DNA from: Salinadaptatus halalkaliphilus
GTDB taxonomy: Archaea > Halobacteriota > Halobacteria > Halobacteriales > Natrialbaceae
Length of the DNA stretch: 64,000 nucleotides
Assembly: GCF_006543045.1 (NCBI RefSeq)
Contig: NZ_RBZW01000076.1
Location: 118,820 to 182,819 of the forward strand
Direction: 5' to 3'
The position numbers were made by a program, and so were the translations under genes. Of the stretch, positions 47,491 to 57,045 are shown piece by piece (the stretch's first letter is position 1; each line of letters starts with the position of its first letter). The notes under the pieces were generated by a model. The model was not told where the DNA came from and did no database searches. It saw only the letters and a program-made list of their open reading frames with translations.

Positions 47491-47596
47491 TCCACCGTAC
47501 CGGCGGCTGTCATCCCGGCAGTTCTCGAGAGCCCACTCCCGGACGGGACGACCAGACGTTTGATGGTGGGACATCGCCAACGGCTACGTACGACAC

Positions 47597-49681
47597 ATGC
47601 CATCAGACACCGCACTCGAGGATGTCGACGAGATCGTTCACGAACCGAGCGAAGAATTCGTCGAATCGACGAACGTCTCCGAGTTCATGCAGAGCTACGA
47701 TATCGACGACTACGACGAGCTCGTCGAGCGCACGACGACCGACCTCGAGGGAGTCGAAGCGTCGGGTCTCGAGTGGTTCTGGGACGAGGTGGTCGACTAT
47801 CTCGACATCGAGTTTTACGAAGCGTACGACACGGTTCGAGACGATAGCGAGGGCCCGCAGTTCAGCGATTGGTATCCCGGCGGGAAACTCAACGTCGCCC
47901 ACAACGTCGTCGATCGCCACGCGGCCGTCGACGCGGAACGACGGAACAAAGTAGCGACCATCTGGGAAGGTGAAGACGGCGAGGTTCGAGAGGTTACCTA
48001 CCACGAACTCCACCGCCAGGCCAATCAGGTCGCCAACGCCCTCGAGGCCCGCGGCATCGAGACGGGCGATACCGTGGGGCTCTACATGCCGATGGTGCCG
48101 GAGGTCGTCTCGATTCTCTATGGCTGTTTCAAGGTCGGCGCGATCGCGGTCCCCATCTTCTCTGGCTTCGGCGTCGACGCCGCCGCAACGCGCATCGACG
48201 ACTCGGCGTGCTCGGTGCTGTTTACCGGCGACGGCTTCTACCGGCGCGGCGACCACGTCTATCTCAAGGGTGGCGCCGACGACGCCATTACCCAGGCGGG
48301 CCACGTCGAGCACACGATCGTCTTCGACAGATTCGGGAGTACGGCGGCCGAGGAAGACGCCGACTCGACGGCCGGCGAAATCCCCTGGGACGACGACCGC
48401 GACGAGTGGTGGGCCGACGCCGTCGAAACGCAGTCCGACGAGTACGAGACGAAATCCCTGCCCTCGAGTCAGGAGTCGATGCTACTGTACTCCTCGGGGA
48501 CGACGGGGAAGCCGAAAGGGATCGTCCATACGCACGCGGGTGTGGGCGTGCAGTGTCCCAAGGAGGTCTATTTCGGCATGGATCTCAAGCCGTCCGATCG
48601 CTTCTTCTGGGTGTCCGATATCGGCTGGATGATGGGGCCCTGGACCCTGATCGGCACCCACACCGTCGGCGGGACCGTCTTCATGTACGAGGGCGCGCCG
48701 GACTATCCCGAACCCGACCGCTTCTGGGCGATGATCGATCGCCACGAACTCACTCAGTTTGGCATCTCCCCGACGGCGATTCGCGCGCTCCGAAAACACG
48801 GCGAGCGTCAGACGACGTCTGACGAGCCATCCGGCTCCGGTGGAGCCGGAGACGACCAGTGGCTCGAGGGTCACGACCTCTCCTCGCTGCGGCTGCTGGG
48901 CTCGACGGGCGAGCCCTGGGATCCCGAATCCTGGCAGTGGTTCTACGAACACGTCGGCAACGGGGAGTGTCCGATCATCAACATCTCCGGCGGCACCGAG
49001 ATCTGTGGCTGCTTCCTGATGCCGATGCCGACCGAGCCGCTCAAACCCTGCACGCTCGGCGGGCCCGGCCTCGGCATGGACATCGACATCGTCGACGCCA
49101 CCGGCGACTCGGTCAGGGAAGCCAACGAGCGCGGCTATCTCGTCGCGCGTGACTCCTGTCCCTCGATGACCAAGTCGCTGTGGTCGGGCGACGAACGCTA
49201 CATAGCGGAGTACTGGTCGCGCTTCGACGACATGTGGAACCACGGCGACTGGGCCCAGAAAGACGCCGATGGCTTCTGGTTCCTCCACGGGCGGGCCGAT
49301 GACGCCTTGAACGTCGCCGGGCGTAAGGTCGGCCCCGCGGAGGTCGAGGGTGCGCTCATCGACCACGAGGCGGTCAACCAGGCCGCCGCCATCGGCGCTC
49401 CCGACGACACCACCGGCACCGCCGTCGTCACCTACGTCATCCTCGAGGACGGGGTCGAAGAGAGTGACGACCTTCGCGAGGAACTTCGAGGCCAGGTCGG
49501 GTCGGAACTTGGCAAACCCTTCCGCCCGCGGGAGGTCCTGTTCGTCGACGCGTTCCCCAAAACCCAGTCGGGCAAGATCATCCGTCGCGCTATCGAGGCG
49601 ACCTACACCGACGAGGATCTGGGCGACATGAGTAGTATCGAAAATCCCGAAGCGCTCGAGGCCCTCGAGGACGCACGATAG
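47597..49681 (+). CDS. AMP-forming acyl-CoA synthetase (ACS superfamily, not canonical acetate form)
   Basis: The 694-residue enzyme activates a carboxylic acid with ATP and CoA. The P-loop is LLYSSGTTGKPKGIVHT; the adenylation motif GWMMGPWTLIG and the hinge GRADDALNVAGRKVGPAEVE are intact; the catalytic Lys is in PKTQSGKIIRR. Where the acetyl-CoA synthetases have DTWWQTETG, this has NISGGTEICG. The Trp that limits the pocket to acetate is Gly here, suggesting a larger acid. A 70-residue N-terminal extension is present. Confidence 0.88.
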   Translation: MPSDTALEDVDEIVHEPSEEFVESTNVSEFMQSYDIDDYDELVERTTTDLEGVEASGLEWFWDEVVDYLDIEFYEAYDTVRDDSEGPQFSDWYPGGKLNVAHNVVDRHAAVDAERRNKVATIWEGEDGEVREVTYHELHRQANQVANALEARGIETGDTVGLYMPMVPEVVSILYGCFKVGAIAVPIFSGFGVDAAATRIDDSACSVLFTGDGFYRRGDHVYLKGGADDAITQAGHVEHTIVFDRFGSTAAEEDADSTAGEIPWDDDRDEWWADAVETQSDEYETKSLPSSQESMLLYSSGTTGKPKGIVHTHAGVGVQCPKEVYFGMDLKPSDRFFWVSDIGWMMGPWTLIGTHTVGGTVFMYEGAPDYPEPDRFWAMIDRHELTQFGISPTAIRALRKHGERQTTSDEPSGSGGAGDDQWLEGHDLSSLRLLGSTGEPWDPESWQWFYEHVGNGECPIINISGGTEICGCFLMPMPTEPLKPCTLGGPGLGMDIDIVDATGDSVREANERGYLVARDSCPSMTKSLWSGDERYIAEYWSRFDDMWNHGDWAQKDADGFWFLHGRADDALNVAGRKVGPAEVEGALIDHEAVNQAAAIGAPDDTTGTAVVTYVILEDGVEESDDLREELRGQVGSELGKPFRPREVLFVDAFPKTQSGKIIRRAIEATYTDEDLGDMSSIENPEALEALEDAR

Positions 49682-49775
49682 CCACGACACGTCACTGCAC
49701 ACCTGATCGTACAGCTGTCGTATCCATTGGTCTCGGTTCGGCAGGGGAACCGATGAACTCCGCCGGTAACCCCTG

Positions 49776-49982
49776 TCAGGTATAGAGAGATTTCGCCTCT
49801 TTTCGTGGACGAGAATCGATCGTCGTCGCACATTCGGGACACGTAGAATCGACGTATTCGCCGTGGGCGTAGACGTGCCACGCTTTGTCGATAGGACTTT
49901 CAAATCCACAATTATAGCAGTAAAGCATCGTTTTGGGATTCGTCGCGCTAACAGCAGATTGTTCGATTAGCGACACCGTCAT
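49776..49982 (-). CDS. Small zinc-ribbon protein (DUF8106-like)
   Basis: The 68-residue protein has two cysteine pairs, CYNCGFESP and CPECATT, forming a zinc ribbon near its C-terminus, with a short N-terminal tail. I favour the start at 49982; a shorter form from 49928 would still keep the ribbon. It converges with the acyl-CoA synthetase gene. Upstream TTATAC suits a TATA box. Confidence 0.72.
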   Translation of the reverse strand: MTVSLIEQSAVSATNPKTMLYCYNCGFESPIDKAWHVYAHGEYVDSTCPECATTIDSRPRKEAKSLYT

Positions 49983-50033
49983 TGGTAGCACCCTGGCAGG
50001 TATAACGGTGGCGCCTACGCTCCCCCAAGTCCG

Positions 50034-50043
50034 GTGATATCAC
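50034..50043. promoter_or_regulatory. Perfect 10-bp palindrome in the gap before the acidic cassette
   Basis: GTGATATCAC lies between the zinc-ribbon gene and the cassette in a 215-bp gap that otherwise shows only a TATA candidate for the minus-strand gene. It could be an operator, but a 10-bp palindrome can arise by chance. Confidence 0.25.
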
Positions 50044-50197
50044 GGCACGGGTTCGAGCCGAATCGGAAGCGGTGTAGTCGGTTTGCCAGCGGACGGTCCT
50101 GTCGCAGGGGTGGACGACAACCGCGTCGAATTCACGTCGCTATCGCATACGCAAGGCCAACCACCACAACACTGTCGCACGTGGGTTTTGCCGAATA

Positions 50198-51223
50198 ATG
50201 AGAGCGGAACAGAGCGTTGGCGATTCCGACGACTGTTCAGAGAAGGCAACGGTCCGGGAGCCGTCGATGAGGACTGCTACCGGAGAACTTCGCACCGACG
50301 GCGGGCAGGCACAGGTCGAAGCGGACGAATCGGACGACGAACGGACCGAAGAGCAAGCCGACGAGGAAACCGACGCAGCCGACGGGGAGGAGAGGGACAC
50401 GGAAGGCAGCGATGAGACGGACGCAGACGAAGGGGAAACCCAAGGCGAAACCGACGACGGTGAAAGCGAAGACGACGAAGCCGCGACCGGCGGAGAATCC
50501 GAAGTGGAGGACGAGACGTCGGACGAGGAGGCGGCCAGCGACGAAACGAGCGACACGGACGAGGAAGACGAGTCCCACGTCGAGGACGCCGACGACGTCT
50601 ACGAGAGCGACGACGCCTCGGGGGTCGTCCACCTCGATCTCGAGGGACTCTTTCTCGACGTCCTCGGCCTCGAGGTCAACCTGAACGAGGTAACCCTCGA
50701 TGTCTCGGCGCGGCCGGGTGAGAACAACTTGCTCGGGAACCTCCTGTCGGCGGTGTCCGGATTGCTCGACGGACCGAGCGCGGTTCTCGACAGCGTGAAG
50801 TCCATGCTGGCAAAGCCCAAGGAGTGGTTCACCGGGCTGTTGCAACGACCGAAGGAGTTTCTCGCGTCGGTGCCGACTCGAGCCAGGGAGTTCCTCGGCG
50901 GATTCGTGAGTCGAACGACCGAGTTTCTGGCCGGATTGTTCGGCGTCGGCGGCGAGGGCGAGGAGCCAGCAGGCGAAGACGAGGCGGGAGCCGGCGAGGA
51001 GGAAGAGGCCGACAACGAACCCGAAGAGTCCGCCGGACGGATCTCCCGTGCGATGAGTTGGCTCAGGGAGAAACTCGTCGGCGTCGTCCCCGGGCTGCCG
51101 ATCGAGGAACTCGTCGCGACGGTCGTTCGCGAGGTGCTCCAGCAGGTGATCGATCAGCTCGAGCCCGAGGACGACCAGCCAGCGGGTGAGGAAGGCGCCG
51201 CACAAGCGGAGGCCCAATCATGA
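50198..51223 (+). CDS. Acidic cassette protein 1: LGL-motif domain and four 11-residue amphipathic repeats
   Basis: The 341-residue protein begins with about 140 residues rich in Asp/Glu. It then has LDLEGLFLDVLGLEVNLNEV followed by LGNLLSAVSGLLDG, a motif I recall from uncharacterised bacterial proteins. Next come four 11-residue units, KPKEWFTGLLQ, RPKEFLASVPT, RAREFLGGFVS and RTTEFLAGLFG, like amphipathic lipid-binding helices. A second acidic linker and a C-terminal helix pair (PIEELVATVVREVLQQVIDQ) close it. The start is ATG 50198 or an internal ATG 23 codons later. It overlaps gene 2 by four bases. Confidence 0.65.
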   Translation: MRAEQSVGDSDDCSEKATVREPSMRTATGELRTDGGQAQVEADESDDERTEEQADEETDAADGEERDTEGSDETDADEGETQGETDDGESEDDEAATGGESEVEDETSDEEAASDETSDTDEEDESHVEDADDVYESDDASGVVHLDLEGLFLDVLGLEVNLNEVTLDVSARPGENNLLGNLLSAVSGLLDGPSAVLDSVKSMLAKPKEWFTGLLQRPKEFLASVPTRAREFLGGFVSRTTEFLAGLFGVGGEGEEPAGEDEAGAGEEEEADNEPEESAGRISRAMSWLREKLVGVVPGLPIEELVATVVREVLQQVIDQLEPEDDQPAGEEGAAQAEAQS

Positions 51224-51726
51224 GTGACGGATCACTGACCCAGCGGATCGACTACGAGTCGCTTGCGGAGAACATCGACGTCGCAGAGTTAGTCGAGGGG
51301 ACCCAGTGGGAAGACGAGATCGACGAGGATCGACCGTTGGGTGAGGCCCTCGGCGCCCAGATCGGCGCGCTGGTCGGACGCAAAGTCGGCGAGCAGATCG
51401 GCCGGACGATCGGCGAGATGGTCGTCGAAGAGCTGCTCCAACCCGACGAAGCGGCGGGCGAAGACGAGACAGAAGGCGACGAGGGCGAGGAAGACGAGGA
51501 GACTGCTGCCGATGACGAGGAAACCGGGGGCGAAGACGAAGAGAGCGAAGAGGAACGCGAGGACGACGAATCGGGTGCGGACGAGATGGACGAGACGGAC
51601 GACACGGACGATGACGAACAGAGCGAGGACTCGAGCGAAGAAGCCGACGAGGGGAGCGACGCCGAAGACGCCGAGGCCGAGGACGCGGAGGAAAACGACA
51701 CAGGAGAAACCGACGAGGGGGAATAG
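51220..51726 (+). CDS. Acidic cassette protein 2: glycine-zipper protein
   Basis: The 168-residue protein has an N-terminal region (MSDGSLTQRIDYESLAENID), then a glycine zipper with Gly every four residues (LGAQIGALVGRKVGEQIGRT), and an acidic tail of about 80 residues. Glycine zippers favour helix packing or membrane oligomers. It overlaps gene 1 by ATGA and is followed directly by gene 3. Confidence 0.62.
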   Translation: MSDGSLTQRIDYESLAENIDVAELVEGTQWEDEIDEDRPLGEALGAQIGALVGRKVGEQIGRTIGEMVVEELLQPDEAAGEDETEGDEGEEDEETAADDEETGGEDEESEEEREDDESGADEMDETDDTDDDEQSEDSSEEADEGSDAEDAEAEDAEENDTGETDEGE

Positions 51727-52557
51727 ATGAGCGACGGAACGGACCTCAAACAGGTCGTCACCGACGAAGTGAGCGAGCAACTCGAGGTGGATGACCTGCT
51801 CGGCGACGGCACGATTCGAGACGCCATCGACGGCGACGAACTCGGCGCGGCAGTCGGGCGCACATTCGGCGAGCAAGTTGGGCGCGCGTTCGGCGCCGCG
51901 ATCGGCCGCAAGATCCACCTGGCGATCGCCGATGCGGTCGAACAGGAGAAAGACCGGCAGGAACTGCAATCGGATCTCACCACAGCGGTTCGTGATGCCG
52001 TCAGCGAGACCGTCCAGGGGGCGGCCGTCTCGGACTCGGTGCGATCGCTGCTTGGCGAAGCGACCGGCGAGGGCGACCTCGCGGACCTGCTCGAGGACGA
52101 GAAGACCGACGCCGACGAGGGCGACGAGGCCGAACGCGATTCCGAGAGCGAGGGCGACGACGAATCGGCGGACGAGCAAACGGAAGACGACGCGGAAACG
52201 GAGCCCGACGACGCCGAAGCCGAGATGGACGCCCAGGACGAATCGGGCGATGCCGAGGACGGCGACGAAAGCACCGAGGACGACTCGAGTGGCCCGTCAG
52301 CGGGGAACCTCGAGGAGCTTCGAACGGAGACGCTCGAGGATTTCCTGGGCGTGATGTCCTACGAGGAGTTGCAGTCGATCGCGAAAGACATCGACGTGAA
52401 GGCGAATCTCAGTCGCGAGGAGATGACGGCGGAAATCATCGAGACGGTGTCCGACGAGGCAGACGAGACGTCCGGCGATGCGGATGCGGGTGACGCCGAC
52501 GACTCGAGCGAAGACGGCGACGAGACGGATACCGAGTCGGAAGCCAAAGCCAGCTAA
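51727..52557 (+). CDS. Acidic cassette protein 3: glycine zipper plus SAP/Rho-N-like segment
   Basis: The 276-residue protein is related to protein 2 at its N-terminus (MSDGTDLKQVVTDEVSEQLE) and zipper (LGAAVGRTFGEQVGRAFGAA). After an acidic linker comes MSYEELQSIAKDIDVKANLS then REEMTAEIIETV, similar to SAP or Rho N-terminal helical domains that bind nucleic acid or protein. The ATG follows the stop of gene 2 with no gap. Confidence 0.62.
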   Translation: MSDGTDLKQVVTDEVSEQLEVDDLLGDGTIRDAIDGDELGAAVGRTFGEQVGRAFGAAIGRKIHLAIADAVEQEKDRQELQSDLTTAVRDAVSETVQGAAVSDSVRSLLGEATGEGDLADLLEDEKTDADEGDEAERDSESEGDDESADEQTEDDAETEPDDAEAEMDAQDESGDAEDGDESTEDDSSGPSAGNLEELRTETLEDFLGVMSYEELQSIAKDIDVKANLSREEMTAEIIETVSDEADETSGDADAGDADDSSEDGDETDTESEAKAS

Positions 52558-52656
52558 CGACCGTCCCAGGAAACGGCGGATCGGCCCACGAAAACGGGAA
52601 CCGCCCAGCGAGATGCCGGCGTACGCAACCGCCCGTCAAATCGGGCCCCGATACCC

Positions 52657-53496
52657 ATGAGCGATTCACCACACGACCAGGTAACCGAAATCCTGGCCAC
52701 GGCCGACGAGCGAAGCCACGTACTCGTCGCGGCGGACGATCCAGACGAGACCATCGACTCGAGCGAGTCGGCAGAATCGTCGTTACTCGAGGCGGCAGCG
52801 GAAGCCACAGCGTTCCTCGAGTCGGCCGATCCCGAGGACGTGCTCGCGGCGGTCGGCCTCGAGACGCTGCCCGACGGGAGCGAGCCGTCCTCGATCCCCG
52901 ACGCGATCGCTCGCGGCGACGAGTCACGGGTCGACGATCTGAAACGCTTGCTGAATCTCGCGAAACTGGCCGACGACAGTGACGAGGGTGACCTCGAGGC
53001 GGCGTCGGCCCACGTCCGAGCACGGCGCGAGGGTGGCGAGGCCGGAGACGACGACCGTACTGCGTCCGAAACCGACGATGGACGCGACGAGACTGCAGCG
53101 GACGACGAGGAACCAGCCGGCGAAGACGACGAGACACCGGCGGACATCGGCGATGCGATCAAATCGGCGCTGCAATCGACGGTGACGGAAGTCGGCGACG
53201 ACGTCGGGACGCTCCGCGAGCGACTCGAGGCGGCGAGTGGCTCGCTCGAGTCGGACAACGATACGGACGCGGAAACCGACGCGGAGACGGCCTCCGACGA
53301 CGGGAAATCGGCGTCGACCGATGCCGACGACGACACCGACGGAGACGACAAATTCCTCGAGATGGAGTTTGGCTCCGACGACTCGGCGACCAGTCGTGGG
53401 GTGGTTCGGCATTCGACGGTCGCGTCGTCACCGTCCGATCGAGCGGATATGCGGGGGACGGCTCGACACTCGACGATGCCGGACAAAAGCAGGTGA
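52657..53496 (+). CDS. Acidic cassette protein 4: unknown
   Basis: The 279-residue protein has a helical N-terminal domain (SPHDQVTEILATADERSHVL, ESADPEDVLAAVGLETLPDG, SRVDDLKRLLNLAKLADD), then long acidic linkers around a short helix (DIGDAIKSALQSTVTEVGDD) and a C-terminal basic/His part (VVRHSTVA, ARHSTMPDK). It is 99 bp after gene 3 on the same strand. No catalytic motif is visible. It probably works with proteins 1-3. Confidence 0.6.
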   Translation: MSDSPHDQVTEILATADERSHVLVAADDPDETIDSSESAESSLLEAAAEATAFLESADPEDVLAAVGLETLPDGSEPSSIPDAIARGDESRVDDLKRLLNLAKLADDSDEGDLEAASAHVRARREGGEAGDDDRTASETDDGRDETAADDEEPAGEDDETPADIGDAIKSALQSTVTEVGDDVGTLRERLEAASGSLESDNDTDAETDAETASDDGKSASTDADDDTDGDDKFLEMEFGSDDSATSRGVVRHSTVASSPSDRADMRGTARHSTMPDKSR

Positions 53497-53511
53497 CGTC
53501 GACGCGAGCCG

Positions 53512-53724
53512 TTACTCGTCTTCGTCCCCGATGAACAGCCGTAGCCCCATGATCGGGATAAAGAGGAAGAACGCGAGCAGCGTCGCGCCGACGAAGATCG
53601 CGTTGAAAAACTGTGGCGAGAGCTCCGGCGTGATCGTTACGGTCGCGATGAGCAAGCCACCGAGTAGCGATACGACGCCGAGAACGAGCAGGTCCGTCCG
53701 ATGTACCGGGACCTCGTCGGTCAT
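53512..53724 (-). CDS. Two-TM small membrane protein
   Basis: The 70-residue protein has helices at about 12-30 (LLVLGVVSLLGGLLIATVTI) and 38-62 (FNAIFVGATLLAFFLFIPIM) and an acidic end. I chose the ATG at 53724. It converges with the acidic cassette and is divergent from a UspA gene. The function is unknown. Confidence 0.65.
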   Translation of the reverse strand: MTDEVPVHRTDLLVLGVVSLLGGLLIATVTITPELSPQFFNAIFVGATLLAFFLFIPIMGLRLFIGDEDE

Positions 53725-53862
53725 ACCGGTGCTTTCCACTCGTGGCATAAATACGCTGCTAGAGTTGTGACGGCGAGGCGGTACTCGAGGAGTCGGGCGA
53801 TTGCCGGGGCGGCAGTGCAGGTCGGGTCAAACCCTTAACGGCCTCGAGCCGTATGCGACGGT

Positions 53863-54294
53863 ATGTACGACTCACTACTCGTAGCGACCGACGGCAGTGA
53901 GGCCGCAACGACCGCGATCGAGCACGCGGTCGGACTCGCAACGAGACTCGAGATTCCGGTCTATGGCATCGCGGTCCTCGAGTCCCGGACCGAGTACGAC
54001 AACGCGATCGTCGATCCGGCGGAAGTCGAGCAGCGACGGCGAGCGGCGGCCGAATCGGCACTCGAGTATCTCGAGGAGCAAGCGGCGGCCGCGGATGTCC
54101 CCGTCGAGACGACGATTCGCTCGGGGGTGCCCCACGAGGAGGTGTTGGCGTATGCCGACGAACGGGACGCCGGTGCCGTCGTCATCGGCGCTCGAGGGAG
54201 ATCATCGTTCAAGCGCGCGCTGCTCGGGGCGACGGTCGACCGGATCGTCAGACTCGCGGATCGGCCGGTGCTCGTCGTCGGCGACGCGGAGTGA
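53863..54294 (+). CDS. Universal stress protein (UspA)
   Basis: The 143-residue protein has the Usp fold: MYDSLLVATDGSEAATTAIE at the start and the ATP-binding motif VIGARGRSSFKRALLGATVD (G-2x-G-9x-G-[ST]) near the end. It probably binds ATP and helps in stress response. Another Usp gene follows 59 bp later. Confidence 0.92.
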   Translation: MYDSLLVATDGSEAATTAIEHAVGLATRLEIPVYGIAVLESRTEYDNAIVDPAEVEQRRRAAAESALEYLEEQAAAADVPVETTIRSGVPHEEVLAYADERDAGAVVIGARGRSSFKRALLGATVDRIVRLADRPVLVVGDAE

Positions 54295-54353
54295 TTTTCA
54301 TCAGGTGGGCGGTGGGCGAAGGTTTACTTTGACAGTGACCCTGGGATGACAGT

Positions 54354-54848
54354 ATGACACTGCTCGTTCCCTACGACGGCTCCAGACTGGCACGGAAGGC
54401 ACTCGAGAAGGCGGCGACGTTCGGCGAGTTACTCGAGGAGAGCATCGTCGTGCTGACGGTGATCCCGGACGACGAGGAGTACGCCCGCGAACGTGGCTGG
54501 ATCACGCGGGGCGAGCCCTTCGATGCCGACGCGATCGAAGCGGGACTGCAGTCGCGAGCGAGCGAGGTCGCGCCCGAAGCGACGGTCGAAACCGAGCGGG
54601 TGAGCGCCGACGAACCGACCGCGACGGCGACGACGGAGGTCGTCCGTGAGATTCGTCGAGTTGCCGCCGAAATCGATGCCAGCGTCGTCTTCATCGGCTC
54701 GGAAAACGCCGGCTCGGTGATCGCACCCCAATCGAGCGTCGGCAGTCCCGTCGCCAGCGACCATCGCTACGACGTCTACGTCGTTCGCGAACCCGGCGAG
54801 CCGGCCGATCCCGAAGAGATCACCGACATCGATTCGACGACCGAATGA
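54354..54848 (+). CDS. Universal stress protein-like protein
   Basis: The 164-residue protein starts MTLLVPYDGSRLARKALEKA, the Usp first strand and helix. The C-terminal nucleotide motif is degenerate (FIGSENAGSVIAPQSSVGSP) compared with the neighbour, so it may not bind ATP. It lies in tandem with the preceding Usp, 94 bp before an acetyl-CoA synthetase. Confidence 0.82.
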   Translation: MTLLVPYDGSRLARKALEKAATFGELLEESIVVLTVIPDDEEYARERGWITRGEPFDADAIEAGLQSRASEVAPEATVETERVSADEPTATATTEVVREIRRVAAEIDASVVFIGSENAGSVIAPQSSVGSPVASDHRYDVYVVREPGEPADPEEITDIDSTTE

Positions 54849-54942
54849 GACGGATTGCTGTAGCGACTGCCCCCAGAAACCCACGGCAGTTCGCCGCCGG
54901 AGGAACGTTTATTCCCCTGACTCCCGTCAGTTCGAACGATAT

Positions 54943-56919
<1,977 letters not shown>

Positions 56920-57045
56920 CGTTTCGCCGTTTCAAACGTGGCGAAACGAGTCTCGACGAATTGCGACGCGTCTCTCCACAGATATGAGGATAGAGCGGGG
57001 AGAGAGACGATACAATTATGTTCGCGCCTATAGAAAGGGCGAACT

